A stretch of DNA of 64,000 nt, from the NCBI RefSeq assembly GCF_003367905.1, contig NZ_CP029462.1, positions 1,240,001 through 1,304,000 on the forward strand, read 5' to 3'. The stretch is from Megasphaera stantonii. GTDB lineage: Bacteria; Bacillota; Negativicutes; Veillonellales; Megasphaeraceae. Positions within the stretch are counted from its first letter, which is position 1; each line of letters begins with the position of its first letter. The notes under the pieces were generated by a model. That model saw only the letters and a program-made list of their open reading frames with translations. It made no database searches and was not told the origin of the DNA. The translations under genes and the position numbers were made by a program. Of this stretch, positions 24,226 through 33,438 are shown one piece after another.

Positions 24226-25227
24226 TTATTTCAATTCCTTATTCATCATGTCTACTGCCGCATCCAGCAGGGACAAGCCGATGACCGAGCCCATGCCCTG
24301 ATCCGTATCCTGCCCCGTTTCAAAGAAGGCCTTGAGGCCCATCTTTTTCATCTGCATCTGATGAACCGGCTCGGCATATCGCGCCGAAGGGATGACGTAG
24401 TCGTCTACCTGAGAGCAGAGGGCCCGGCTGAGCAGTACGGCCGCTCCCGTCACCGCGTTGTCGAATACGACGAGGAGACGGCGATGGGCCGCCGCCAATA
24501 TGAGGCCGACCATGGCGGCGATATCGGGCGAGCCGGCGCGGCGCAGCAAATCCAGAGGATCGCCGGCATCCAGTTCCAGCCGGTCCATGAGAGCCGTCAG
24601 CTGCTCCAGCTTGCCCTGCGATTTCATATGGGACGGCAAGTCGTTCATAGAATCGCGGAAGAAGGCCGCTGTGAGGATAAAGGCCGTCAGCAGACCCCGT
24701 TCGCCGATATTGCCGAGGCCGAGGGCGTTGTAATGCTCGTCGGCCAGATTTTCTCCGATTTGCAGGCCGCTGAACATGGCGTCCAGCATCTGGTCTTCCG
24801 TCATGGCCGGCCCTTTGGCCCAAAAATGGCTGCCGTGCATGACCTTCAAGTCCTGAACGCCTTCCGATTCGGGAATATTCTGCTCCAGTCCCATATCCAG
24901 CAGCAACACGCCGGCTCCTATCTGATGGGCCACCTTGTTGATATGGCCCTTTCCGGCGGCGATTTCCAGCGCGGCGGCCTTGCTGCCCATGCCCTTCGTT
25001 TTATTTTCCCCGCCGTCGACGGCGTGGTCGGCGGCAAATAAGACGACGGCTTTTTTCAGCAGCGATGGCTGCAGCGTATCGGAGACGCCGGCAATACGGC
25101 CGGCCAAGTAAGTCAAATTCCCGTCCTGAGGGACGGCAAGGCTCGACAGCTTCGCGTAGCACTCGCCGGTCTTTTCCAGATTCAGGGGGCCGATACCGGC
25201 GATTACCTGTTCCAGCACACTATCCAT
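24226..25227 (-). CDS. second CobT-family phosphoribosyltransferase homologue with altered active site
   Basis: A 333-residue protein clearly related to CobT: AVVLFAADHAVDGGENKTKG near 68-87, a central NALGLGNIGERGLLTAFIL where CobT has MGIGNTTTSAAVL, and near the C terminus GQDTDQGMGSVIGL where CobT has ALGEGTGAVLG. The catalytic Glu is therefore replaced by Gln. Either it is a partner subunit (as in ArsAB-type phenolic cobamide activation in related organisms, known), or it acts on a different nicotinate nucleotide. It is upstream of larC by 41 bases and probably cotranscribed; LarB uses nicotinate dinucleotide, so a link is conceivable but unproven. Confidence 0.75.
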   Translation of the reverse strand: MDSVLEQVIAGIGPLNLEKTGECYAKLSSLAVPQDGNLTYLAGRIAGVSDTLQPSLLKKAVVLFAADHAVDGGENKTKGMGSKAAALEIAAGKGHINKVAHQIGAGVLLLDMGLEQNIPESEGVQDLKVMHGSHFWAKGPAMTEDQMLDAMFSGLQIGENLADEHYNALGLGNIGERGLLTAFILTAAFFRDSMNDLPSHMKSQGKLEQLTALMDRLELDAGDPLDLLRRAGSPDIAAMVGLILAAAHRRLLVVFDNAVTGAAVLLSRALCSQVDDYVIPSARYAEPVHQMQMKKMGLKAFFETGQDTDQGMGSVIGLSLLDAAVDMMNKELK

Positions 25228-25267
25228 TGCATACCTCCTGGTTACTCATTTTTGTCTATTATACCAT

Positions 25268-25304
25268 AAAAGGACGGCTCTCCTGCAGAGAGTCGCCCCT
25301 TTTT
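25268..25304 (-). terminator. terminator after the alcohol dehydrogenase gene
   Basis: Imperfect hairpin AAAAGGACGGCTCTC / GAGAGTCGCCCCTTTT about 17 bases after the stop at 25321. Confidence 0.65.
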
Positions 25305-25320
25305 ATGCGGCTGAACAGTT

Positions 25321-26421
25321 TTATAATGCGCTGCCAAAGGCGTCCGTGTCGACGATCGCCTGCTTGAAGGCTTCTTTCGTCAGCGGAGACGGCACGCAGT
25401 TCCATTCCGTAATGGCCGGCGCTTTTTCGACGATCGCGTCGATTTCGTCGGCTTTGATATCCAAATCGGCCAACTTGACCGGATAGCCGGCTTTCTTGTA
25501 GAAGGCGGCTATCCGGTCGCGCAGTTCGAACTGCTTGTCGTACGTCAAGAGGACGAGTACGCCGAAGGATACGATTTCGCCGTGGAGATGGCCTTCTACG
25601 ACCTGCGGCAGCACCGTCGACGAGTTGTAGAACAAGTGGGCGATAGACGAGTTATAATAGTATACGCCGTTGTGGCCTGTCGTGCAGTTGGAAACGAGGC
25701 CCGTGCTGATGATGATGTCCAATACGACCTGCTGCAGCTCATAGGTGACCTTCTTTTCCTTGAAGTCAGCCAAGGCTTTTTCACCGTATTCGAGAAGCGG
25801 TTCCGTGCAGACCTTGCCCAAAGCCCGCCCCAGGAGAATCGTATGGAAAATGTCGGCTGCGCGGCTGGCCAATTCGCTTTCGCATTCCTTGCTCATGGCG
25901 TCGCCGATGCCGGCCCAGAACAAGTCGAAGGGCGAGTCGGCGATGATGTCCATATTGATAAACGTATGGACCGGCGGCGTCGGCAGGTAGTAGTAACCGG
26001 CGAAGGATTTATCTTCGTTGTACATGACGGCGATGGCCGTAGACGGAGCGCAGTTCGAAGCGACCGTCGGGAAGGCGAAATAGGGCTTGCCGACTTTATC
26101 GGCTACGACCTTGCAGGTGTCGATAGCCCGGCCGCCGCCTACGCCGAAAATGAGGTCGGCATTTTTAACGGCGTCTTCAGCCATCAAGGCGTCTACCCGT
26201 TCGTACGTCGCGTCGTCGCCGTACCACAGCACGCCGAGAACTTCCAGATCGGTGTTTTTAATGGCGTCGAGGAGCAGCTTTTCCGCTTTGGACAAGGCCG
26301 TTTTGCCGCCGATAATGACGACTTTTTTGCCGAAAGGCTTCGTAACCTGGCCGATGGCATCGTAAGCGTTGGCGCCGATCGTAAAGGCCGGCAGCACCAG
26401 TGTGTAATCAGACTGAGACAT
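25321..26421 (-). CDS. iron-containing (glycerol dehydrogenase-type) alcohol dehydrogenase
   Basis: A 366-residue NAD-dependent group III dehydrogenase. The nucleotide-binding GVGGGRAIDTCKVVAD (92-107) and FPTVASNCAPST are typical of the GldA branch. Metal ligands are visible as the Asp in GIGDAMSKECE and the His residues in SIAHLFYNSS and VEGHLHGEIVSFG. The substrate may be glycerol or another small polyol/hydroxy compound; the divergence from true GldA prevents a firm choice. Monocistronic, ATG at 26421 with GGGGGTACAATT upstream; it is divergent from cstA across 461 bases. Confidence 0.85.
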   Translation of the reverse strand: MSQSDYTLVLPAFTIGANAYDAIGQVTKPFGKKVVIIGGKTALSKAEKLLLDAIKNTDLEVLGVLWYGDDATYERVDALMAEDAVKNADLIFGVGGGRAIDTCKVVADKVGKPYFAFPTVASNCAPSTAIAVMYNEDKSFAGYYYLPTPPVHTFINMDIIADSPFDLFWAGIGDAMSKECESELASRAADIFHTILLGRALGKVCTEPLLEYGEKALADFKEKKVTYELQQVVLDIIISTGLVSNCTTGHNGVYYYNSSIAHLFYNSSTVLPQVVEGHLHGEIVSFGVLVLLTYDKQFELRDRIAAFYKKAGYPVKLADLDIKADEIDAIVEKAPAITEWNCVPSPLTKEAFKQAIVDTDAFGSAL

Positions 26422-26882
26422 AATTGTACCCCCTATACAAGTTATGTAAAATATAAATAAGTAATAGCTGAAGCCGTCATGCTATACGGCTCGAAAAAGT
26501 TAAAGCAGATATATTATACCACTGTCAGCAAAATCTGACTATTGGTAAACGAACATTATGTTTTTTTGTTTTCCTCCGGCGTATATTATCAATTGATATA
26601 CATATCTGCATAAAATGATATTTTTTCATCACATACTACATATGACTTGTAACCTCTTTCATTATACTAGATAAGGCATGTATATTTGAGCCATTTTTTA
26701 TTTTTTTGTCACCAAAAGATTTTATTATCACCGGAGGACGGACTGTGCCCCTGCCCACCTTGAAATTTTAATCTTATTGATATATAGTTAGAGTCGGTTA
26801 AAGGGCTTGCTCTAGTAGGAATCATTATAGCAGTTCATTTCTCAAAAGCAGCCCTAAAATTTTAAAAGGAGGTTGTTTTTGT
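26422..26882. other. 461-base AT-rich divergent intergenic region
   Basis: Separates the alcohol dehydrogenase (minus) from cstA (plus). AT-rich with T-rich runs around 26690-26710. I find no convincing paired promoter boxes, no small gene with a ribosome site, and no recognised riboswitch, though the length suggests regulated promoters. AAAAGGAGGTTG just before 26883 is the cstA ribosome site. Confidence 0.5.
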
Positions 26883-28772
26883 ATGAACGGTTTGTATTTA
26901 GTTATTGTTTCTGCACTCGTGTTCGTACTGGCTTACCGCTTTTACGGCGCCTTCATCGCCGCTAAAGTATTGACGCTGAACCAGTACAAAGTCACGCCGG
27001 CATTCCGTTTCGAAGACGGCCACGACTATGTTCCGACGAACAAATACGTCGTATTCGGCCATCACTTCGCAGCTATCGCTGGCGCAGGCCCGCTCGTAGG
27101 CCCGGTTATTGCCGCTCAGTTCGGTTATTTGCCCGGCGCGTTGTGGATTCTTATCGGGGGCGTCCTCGCAGGGGCCGTACACGATATGGTTATCCTCTTC
27201 GCTTCCATGCGCTATGACGGCAAATCCATCGCCGAAATCGCAAAAGCGCAGATCGGCGACAAAATCGGCTTGGCTACGTCCTTCGCCGTATTGTTCCTGA
27301 ATATCCTCGCTATGGCCGGTATGGCCGTCGTCGTCGTCAACGCCTTGCACGACAGCCCGTGGGGTACCTTCACCATCGGCATGACGATTCCTATTGCTAT
27401 TCTCGTCGGCTTGTATCTGCAGTTCCTGCGCCCCGGCAAGATTCAGGAAGCTACGATCATCGGCGTCGTCCTCGTATTGCTCGCCGTCGTCGTAGGCCCG
27501 TCCGTCCAGGCTTCGCCGACATTGGCTCCTATCTTTACCATTAGCGCCAGAGGCGTCAGCATCGCCTTGATCCTCTACGGTTTCATCGCCGCTGCCCTCC
27601 CTGTATGGCTGCTCCTCGCTCCGCGCGATTATTTGTCCACGTACATGAAGATCGGTACGATCGGCGCCTTGGCCCTCGGCATCATCATCGTCGGCCCGAG
27701 CGTTGAAATGCCTGCCGTTACGCAGTTCTGCGCCGGCGGCGGCCCGGTTATTACCGGCCCGGTTCTTCCGTACATCTTCATCACTATCGCCTGCGGCGCT
27801 ATTTCCGGCTTCCACTGCATGATTTCCACAGGCACGACGCCGAAAATGCTCATGAACGAACGCTCTATCCTCCCCGTAGGCTATGGCGCAATGCTTACAG
27901 AATCCTTCGTCGGCATGATGGCTTTGATCGCAGCCTGCGCTCTCCAGCCGGCCGACTACTTCGCTATTAACTCTACAGCCGCTCACTTCCAGGCTCTCGG
28001 CATGCAGGTCGTTGACCTCCCGATGCTGAACCAGATGGTCGGCGAAGACGTTGCCCATCGTCCCGGCGGCGCCGTTTCCCTGGCAGTCGGCATGGCTCAC
28101 ATCTTCTCCAGAATTCCTGGCCTCGACCACCTCATGAACTACTGGTACCACTTCTGCATCATGTTCGAAGCATTGTTCATCATGACGATCATCGATGCCG
28201 GTACTCGTGTCGGCCGTTACATGTTCCAGGAACTTATCGGCCGCGTATGGCCTAAGTTCGGCGATCCCCATTGGCTCCCCGGCGGCATCATCGCTTCCGC
28301 ATTAGTATCCGGCGCTTGGGGTTACATCGTACTGCAGGGCAGCTTGTCCACGATTTGGCCTATCTTCGGCGTATCCAACCAGTTGCTGGCTATCATTACC
28401 TTGGCTATTTCTTCCGTCGTTATCTGCAGCATGGGCAAAGCCCGCTACGTTTGGGTAACAGGCTTCCCCTGGGCTGTTTTGACGGTCGTTATCTTCTGGG
28501 CAGACTTCCTCAACATGTTTGAAATCTATCTGCCTCAGGGCGAAATGCTCATGTTTACCGTTTCGGCCATCATGGCTATCCTGGTAATCATCATCAGCGT
28601 CGCTTCCCTCAAGAAGTGCATGTACCTGGCTAAGACCGTTCCTGCCAGCTACGATACTACAGCTACCGTAGAAGCAGAAGAACTGAAGCATTTGGAACAG
28701 CTCGTCGCTCAGCAGGACGACGAAGGCGCAAGAGCAAGACGCTTCAAAGAATTGACGATTGCTCATCATTAA
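26883..28772 (+). CDS. cstA: CstA-family carbon starvation/peptide-pyruvate transporter
   Basis: A 629-residue polytopic membrane protein (about 16 hydrophobic segments) with the CstA domain features: GHDYVPTNKYVVFGHHFAAI near 46-65, AGAGPLVGPVIAAQFGYLPG, SGFHCMISTGTTPKML and FGVSNQLLAIITLA. CstA/BtsT proteins import peptides or pyruvate (known). The N and C termini are short and the tail after about 590 is acidic and cytosolic. An AGGAGG precedes the ATG; a terminator follows. The opposite strand has a 457-codon open frame that is only a shadow. Confidence 0.94.
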   Translation: MNGLYLVIVSALVFVLAYRFYGAFIAAKVLTLNQYKVTPAFRFEDGHDYVPTNKYVVFGHHFAAIAGAGPLVGPVIAAQFGYLPGALWILIGGVLAGAVHDMVILFASMRYDGKSIAEIAKAQIGDKIGLATSFAVLFLNILAMAGMAVVVVNALHDSPWGTFTIGMTIPIAILVGLYLQFLRPGKIQEATIIGVVLVLLAVVVGPSVQASPTLAPIFTISARGVSIALILYGFIAAALPVWLLLAPRDYLSTYMKIGTIGALALGIIIVGPSVEMPAVTQFCAGGGPVITGPVLPYIFITIACGAISGFHCMISTGTTPKMLMNERSILPVGYGAMLTESFVGMMALIAACALQPADYFAINSTAAHFQALGMQVVDLPMLNQMVGEDVAHRPGGAVSLAVGMAHIFSRIPGLDHLMNYWYHFCIMFEALFIMTIIDAGTRVGRYMFQELIGRVWPKFGDPHWLPGGIIASALVSGAWGYIVLQGSLSTIWPIFGVSNQLLAIITLAISSVVICSMGKARYVWVTGFPWAVLTVVIFWADFLNMFEIYLPQGEMLMFTVSAIMAILVIIISVASLKKCMYLAKTVPASYDTTATVEAEELKHLEQLVAQQDDEGARARRFKELTIAHH

Positions 28773-28795
28773 TTCGAAAATTTGCTTGTCATGTA

Positions 28796-28826
28796 AAAAG
28801 GCTGTCTCGTAAGAGGCAGCCTTTTT
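28796..28826 (+). terminator. terminator of cstA
   Basis: AAAAGGCTGTCTC-GTAA-GAGGCAGCCTTTTT, with a T run on the plus strand. Confidence 0.9.
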
Positions 28827-28908
28827 CTATATATGGTATAATGCAGTATATCCCTTGGCGGCCTGCCGGCGCAGACTGCCGCACACTGTACTGCAAGGAG
28901 ATGTTTTT

Positions 28909-29829
28909 ATGTCCGAATATATCTGCAACGATTGTCCCCGGCGCTGCGGCGTCGTCCGCAGCCAATACTACACGCCCCATGCGCCCATGGCCGGCTACTG
29001 CCATACGTCCCTGCAGCCCGTCGTAGCCAGGGCGGCCCTGCACTTCTGGGAAGAGCCCTGCATCAGCGGCACGCGGGGTTCGGGGACCGTATTTTTTACG
29101 AGCTGCAACCTGCGCTGCTGCTTCTGCCAAAACGCCTCTATCAGTACGGGCGGCACGGGCATTCCCATTACGGTAAAGCGGCTGCGCGAAATCTACGGCG
29201 AACTTATCGCGCAAGGAGCCCACAACATCAATCTCGTCACGCCGACGCCCTATACCTGGGCTGTCCGGCAGAGCCTGGAGCAGCCCCTGCCCGTTCCCGT
29301 CGTCTACAACTGCGGCGGCTATGAAGCGCCGGAAACCATTGACGCCTTACGAGGTAAGGTACAAATTTATCTGCCTGACCTGAAATACATGGATTCGGCT
29401 CTGGCCAAGCGCTACAGCGGCGCCGCCGACTATCCCCAGGCCGCGGCGGAAGCCATCCTGCGCATGTACGACCAGGTCGGCCCCTACGAGCTCGACGACG
29501 ACGGCATCCTGCAGAAGGGCGTCATCATCCGCCACCTCATCCTGCCGGGCTGCGTCGAAAACACTAAGGCCGTCATCGACTGGGTGCGAAGCCATTTCGA
29601 CGACGGACAAGTCCTGTTCAGCCTCATGCGCCAGTACGTCCCCTGCGGCAAAGCCGCCGACTATCCCGAAATCGACCGCTTCCTCACTGACGAAGAGTAC
29701 GACGAAGCCGAACAGTACCTCTTCGACAGCGGCATCGAAGACGGCTTCGTCCAGGAAAAAGACAGCGCCAGCGAAACCTTCATTCCCAGCTTCTGCGGCG
29801 AAGGCGTGCTGAAATCGAAAAAAATATAA
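28909..29829 (+). CDS. radical SAM protein, PflA-like (COG1313)
   Basis: A 306-residue radical SAM enzyme. Two Cys pairs at the start (YICNDCPRRCG) may hold an extra metal site; the SAM cluster motif is CNLRCCFC near residues 67-74 (C-x3-C-x2-C). Further along are LVTPTPYTW, VYNCGGYE and IIRHLILPGCVENT. This family is annotated as putative pyruvate formate-lyase activating enzyme; the partner glycyl-radical enzyme is not nearby. ATG at 28909 has AAGGAG seven bases upstream. Monocistronic. Confidence 0.88.
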   Translation: MSEYICNDCPRRCGVVRSQYYTPHAPMAGYCHTSLQPVVARAALHFWEEPCISGTRGSGTVFFTSCNLRCCFCQNASISTGGTGIPITVKRLREIYGELIAQGAHNINLVTPTPYTWAVRQSLEQPLPVPVVYNCGGYEAPETIDALRGKVQIYLPDLKYMDSALAKRYSGAADYPQAAAEAILRMYDQVGPYELDDDGILQKGVIIRHLILPGCVENTKAVIDWVRSHFDDGQVLFSLMRQYVPCGKAADYPEIDRFLTDEEYDEAEQYLFDSGIEDGFVQEKDSASETFIPSFCGEGVLKSKKI

Positions 29830-29921
29830 TATTCAAACGCCCAACAAGCAGCATATCCTTATACTGCATCTATTAGAACTTCTTAAACAAACTAGATCGT
29901 CCTATATATGAATAAATACAA

Positions 29922-29960
29922 AAGGGAAAGGCTTCGTCATGCAGATAAAGCCTTTCCCTT
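29922..29960 (+). terminator. terminator-like hairpin downstream of the radical SAM gene
   Basis: AAGGGAAAGGCTT pairs perfectly with AAGCCTTTCCCTT, about 90 bases after the stop; the T tract is short. Confidence 0.7.
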
Positions 29961-30000
29961 AATGTATTTACATGTATAACTAAAAATATTTATTCTTTTA

Positions 30001-30024
30001 TATCAACCCAATATCAACCCAATA
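30001..30024. repeat. tandem TATCAACCCAA direct repeat
   Basis: TATCAACCCAA occurs twice in a row just beside the wHTH gene remnant and a 9-bp inverted repeat CATTGGATT/AATCCAATG (30027-30065). Confidence 0.6.
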
Positions 30025-30044
30025 CACATTGGATTCATAGGCAT

Positions 30045-30146
30045 TTAGCGCTTTAAAATCCAATGAGAGGTCTTTCTATTCTCTGAATCACGCTTAATCT
30101 TTCCTTGCTGCTTTAAACGAGTCAGCAGCGTCAATATCTTTTCTAT
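30045..30146 (-). pseudogene. remnant of a winged-helix C terminus
   Basis: An open stretch without a start codon, bounded upstream by TGA, that reads KILTLLTRLKQQGKIKRDSE then NRKTSHWILKR and a stop. The pattern (LL-x-LxxxGxIxRxxxxRxxxWxL) is that of the last helix-wing of many bacterial wHTH domains. It has no upstream protein and sits in AT-rich debris between two metabolic genes. Parent family cannot be named. Confidence 0.35.
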
Positions 30147-30183
30147 TCACATGCCTTTATCACTTTTTCTATAAAGAGTAATA

Positions 30184-30206
30184 CGGCGTGGCTGTTCGTC
30201 ACGCCG
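30184..30206 (-). terminator. hairpin after the FAD oxidase gene
   Basis: CGGCGTG pairs with CACGCCG, 33 bases after the stop at 30239; weak T tract. Confidence 0.5.
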
Positions 30207-30238
30207 CATTATTCGCATTTAGCTGTATATATTTCAGA

Positions 30239-31648
30239 TTACTCTTCCATATCAAATACTTTCCCCGGATTGAGGATCAGATTCGGATCAAAGGCTTTTT
30301 TGACGGCTTTCATGAGGGCCAGGGCCGCCGGGTCCTCGTATTTAGCGAAGAGGGCCTTGCGCTTTTGGCCGATGCCGTGTTCACCGGAAATCTTGCCTCC
30401 CAAGGCGTAGACGGCGGCGCAGGCCGCATCTTCAAAGGCTTCTATCTTCGCAGCTTCTTCGTCGGCCGTAAAGCCGCGGCGAAGCACGTCGAGGTGCAGG
30501 TTGCCGTCGCCGGCATGGCTGACGCCGCGGAACTTGACGCCCTGCGCCTGCCCGATTCTTTCCAGCTCTATCAGCAGCTTTTCCAGCATATCCGGCGGCA
30601 CGACGAAATCTTCCATGGCTGCGACAGGACATTCTGCTGCCGACGCTTCCGTAAAGGCCTTGCGGGCGTTCCACACCTTATCGGCGTCGGCGACGAAGAT
30701 TTCCAAGGCTCCCTGAGCCCGGCAGATTTCATCGACGGCGACGCACATATCGTCTACGTCGTCTTCGCTCTTGCCATCGAGCTGAATGACCATGTAATTG
30801 CCCTTGTCCGAGTAGGGCTGCTTTTCGTCGAGGTACTGCTCGACGACGCGGATGACGGCGTTATCCATGCATTCAAGGCACGTCGGCTCAATACCGGCCT
30901 TGGGAAGAGCCGTTACGAGGGACAGGGCGCTTTCCACCGTCGGGAAGACGGCCAGAATATCTACGGTATATTTTGGCAAGGGAACGAGCTTTAAAGTCAG
31001 CTTCGTAATGATGCCTAAGGTTCCTTCGGAGCCGATGATGATTTTTTCCAGCGGATAGCCAGCCGTCACTTTTTTCAGCCGGCCGCCGAACTGGGCAATC
31101 TCTCCCGTCGGCGTCACGACTTCGATAGCGTATATCTGGTCCCGCGTCGTACCGTATTTCACGGCCCTGTTGCCGCCGGCGTTGGTCGCCGCGTTGCCGC
31201 CGATAAAGCAGCTGTCGCCGCTGCACGGATCGCCGGCATAGAGCAGGCCCTTCGATTTTGCCAGCGCCTGAAGCTCCGCTGTAATGACGCCGGGCTCGAC
31301 GACCATGTACATCTTATCGGCGTCGAACTCGAGAATGCGGTTCATCCGTTCCGTACTCAGTATGATGCCGCCGAAATCATTGGTCACGGCGCCAAATTCC
31401 AGTCCCGTGCCGGCGCCGCGCGGGACGACGGGAATCCGTTCCCGATTGGCCAATTTCATGACCGCCGCCGTCTGCTCCGCCGTTTCCGGCAGTACGACGG
31501 CCTCGGGCAAATGGAAATATTCCCGTTCGACGCCTTCGTCTTTCTCGTAAGGAATCAGCTTATCCTTATCAGTATATACGTATTTTTCGCCGACAATCCC
31601 CTTCAATTCTTCTACTAAGGCCGGCGTAAGATGATGATACTCTTTCAC
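30239..31648 (-). CDS. FAD-linked oxidase, GlcD/D-lactate dehydrogenase type
   Basis: A 469-residue flavoprotein with a PCMH FAD-binding domain (VVPRGAGTGLEFGAVTNDFG around 75-94; FIGGNAATNAGGNRAVKYGT) and a C-terminal FAD-oxidase domain ending SGEHGIGQKRKALF. It oxidises a 2-hydroxy acid; in lactate-using Negativicutes D-lactate or glycolate are likely substrates (family knowledge). The bifurcating lactate dehydrogenase has etfAB neighbours, which are absent here, so that role is not supported. ATG at 31648 with GGGAGGGAACG upstream. Monocistronic. Confidence 0.88.
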   Translation of the reverse strand: MKEYHHLTPALVEELKGIVGEKYVYTDKDKLIPYEKDEGVEREYFHLPEAVVLPETAEQTAAVMKLANRERIPVVPRGAGTGLEFGAVTNDFGGIILSTERMNRILEFDADKMYMVVEPGVITAELQALAKSKGLLYAGDPCSGDSCFIGGNAATNAGGNRAVKYGTTRDQIYAIEVVTPTGEIAQFGGRLKKVTAGYPLEKIIIGSEGTLGIITKLTLKLVPLPKYTVDILAVFPTVESALSLVTALPKAGIEPTCLECMDNAVIRVVEQYLDEKQPYSDKGNYMVIQLDGKSEDDVDDMCVAVDEICRAQGALEIFVADADKVWNARKAFTEASAAECPVAAMEDFVVPPDMLEKLLIELERIGQAQGVKFRGVSHAGDGNLHLDVLRRGFTADEEAAKIEAFEDAACAAVYALGGKISGEHGIGQKRKALFAKYEDPAALALMKAVKKAFDPNLILNPGKVFDMEE

Positions 31649-31760
31649 TTCGTTCCCTCCCCGAAAAAATAAGCAGTTTACGTTATTATACCATATTGAC
31701 GCCCTAATTTCCCCTTGCTATGATGATGTTAACGACTTCCATTCACACCTCGAGGCTCTT

Positions 31761-32072
31761 ATGACAAGACACGTACTAACAGAAGAATTAATTTACGAAA
31801 TACTCTCAGTCGTCGCCGAAATCCCTGCCGGCTCCGTTGCTTCGTACGGCCAAATCGCCCGGCTCATCGGCCGCGATCGCAACGCCCGGCTCATCGGCAA
31901 GGTCCTGTCCATGGCCCAATACTACGGCAAATACCCCTGCCACCGCGTCGTAAACAGCGCCGGCCGTACTGCGCCGGGATGGGCCAGGCAGCGGGTTCTG
32001 CTGGAGCAGGAAGGCGTGCAGTTCAAACCTAACGGCTGCGTCGACATGAAGCGATATCAATGGGAGTATTAA
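31761..32072 (+). CDS. MGMT-family DNA-binding/alkyl-cysteine protein
   Basis: A 103-residue protein that equals the C-terminal domain of O6-methylguanine-DNA methyltransferase: IPAGSVASYGQIARLIG with the helix-turn-helix, then the active-site PCHRVVNSAG near 60-69. The Cys is present, so it could be a minimal alkyltransferase, or an ATL-like protein with retained Cys. The N-terminal domain of Ada/Ogt is absent, as usual in this small family. It is divergent from the FAD oxidase gene and followed by a terminator. Confidence 0.85.
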   Translation: MTRHVLTEELIYEILSVVAEIPAGSVASYGQIARLIGRDRNARLIGKVLSMAQYYGKYPCHRVVNSAGRTAPGWARQRVLLEQEGVQFKPNGCVDMKRYQWEY

Positions 32073-32096
32073 TCAACAGCCTCATCAGCATAAACG

Positions 32097-32136
32097 AAGG
32101 GCTTGCCGCCTCCAATACATGAGCGGCAAGCCCTTT
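32097..32136. terminator. bidirectional terminator
   Basis: AAGGGCTTGCCGC pairs with GCGGCAAGCCCTT between the converging MGMT and DUF445 genes. Confidence 0.85.
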
Positions 32137-32153
32137 GCTGCAGTTGTATTCAA

Positions 32154-33437
32154 TTATAAAAACAGTCCCCGCATAAAGGGCACGAAGAAGGGCTCGTAAA
32201 TGAGCCGCAGGAAGGCGAATACGGCAAAGCCGATCGTACCACCGACGAGAGCGCCGTTGATGCGAATCCAGGCCAAATCTTCGCCGACCTTGCTTTCCAG
32301 GAAGGCGTTGAACTTTCTCTTGTCGAAGCCCGTCAGCACGTCTCGGACGGCTACGGCGATGAGCGAGTGCTCGTGTTCCAGGATGACGTTGCAGGCCCGG
32401 CGGATCTGTTCGTCCAGCCAATCTTTGATTTCCGGATGAGCGCTGCAGTATTCGACATAGCGCAGGAATTGTTCTTCCAGCAAATCCTTCAGCTCTTCTT
32501 TTCCCTTATCGCCTTGGGTAAAGTAGTCCTTGGCCGAACGCTGCGTCGCGCTGAGCCACTTTTCAATAGGCAGGGAATCGACAAACTGGTCCTGCCAGTT
32601 CTGCACGCCGTAAGCCAGCTGGCCGTTCATCGAATACAAGAACAATTCAAACTTGCGGCACAGCCATTCACGCTGTTCCCCTTCGGCCTGTTCCCACTGG
32701 TCCAGCCAGGAGATGATGCCTTTTTTGATGTCCTTGGCAATTTTCCGCGTGTCGACGACGCCGATAAACTTGTTAATCGTAATGATGGATACGGTCGAAT
32801 ACTTCGATTCTTCCATCCACTGCTGAATGAGCTTATCCAGGAGGGCGTCGAAATCGTCGCTGCGCACCAGCTCGCGGCCCAAGCCGACGGCATCGTTGAA
32901 CATATGGCTGTTCGGATCTTCCAGCAGCGATATGAGACGATCCTGGAAGAAGCTGACCAACGGCTGCCGTTTCAAATACTGGCGGATATGATCGGCGATG
33001 GATTCCTGCGTGCTGCCCTTCTGGGCGTGGTTATAGGCACGCTGGGCTACTTCATACAAGAGAGCGCGGAATTTTTCCCGACCGCTGGGGCTGCGAAGCC
33101 AGCCGATAAACTTATCCATAAAGGATATCTGATATAACTTATCCTGCCACATATTGGGCTGGAGCAGCTTTTCCGAAATGATCTTCGTAATGCTGTCGAT
33201 AATCTGCGTACGGTTGCGGTACAGCAGCTCCGTATGATAGGGGAAGCCCAGGGGCTTGTCGAACAGCGCCGTAACGGCAAACCAGTCGGCAATACTGCCG
33301 ATGAGGGCCGACTGAATGACGAAAAACAGCAGTTCTTCCCACAAGGTTACGTCGTGGGTATACCACCACCAGAAGATGGCCAGAAAGCAGAGAAAGGACA
33401 AGGCCAAAATAGCGTTGGCCCGCTGGCGATATGTCAT
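32154..33437 (-). CDS. DUF445 membrane-anchored protein, copy 2
   Basis: A 427-residue protein with hydrophobic segments near 12-28 and 36-60 and another close to the C terminus (GGTIGFAVFAFLRLIYEPFF). It carries the DUF445 signature IGSIADWFAVTALFDKPLGF near 46-65; the middle is helical and charged. Function unknown; the family is likened to membrane-associated scaffolds of the YheB type. It starts one base after the stop of the paralogous upstream gene (TAG-T-ATG), with AAGGAGG upstream, so the two are translated together. Confidence 0.8.
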   Translation of the reverse strand: MTYRQRANAILALSFLCFLAIFWWWYTHDVTLWEELLFFVIQSALIGSIADWFAVTALFDKPLGFPYHTELLYRNRTQIIDSITKIISEKLLQPNMWQDKLYQISFMDKFIGWLRSPSGREKFRALLYEVAQRAYNHAQKGSTQESIADHIRQYLKRQPLVSFFQDRLISLLEDPNSHMFNDAVGLGRELVRSDDFDALLDKLIQQWMEESKYSTVSIITINKFIGVVDTRKIAKDIKKGIISWLDQWEQAEGEQREWLCRKFELFLYSMNGQLAYGVQNWQDQFVDSLPIEKWLSATQRSAKDYFTQGDKGKEELKDLLEEQFLRYVEYCSAHPEIKDWLDEQIRRACNVILEHEHSLIAVAVRDVLTGFDKRKFNAFLESKVGEDLAWIRINGALVGGTIGFAVFAFLRLIYEPFFVPFMRGLFL

Positions 33438-33438
33438 A

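Noticed and set aside
26898-28271. 457-codon open frame antisense to cstA
   Set aside because: Composition rich in Asp/Glu/Arg/His from reading the complement of hydrophobic codons; no ribosome site or motif; cstA on the other strand is certain.
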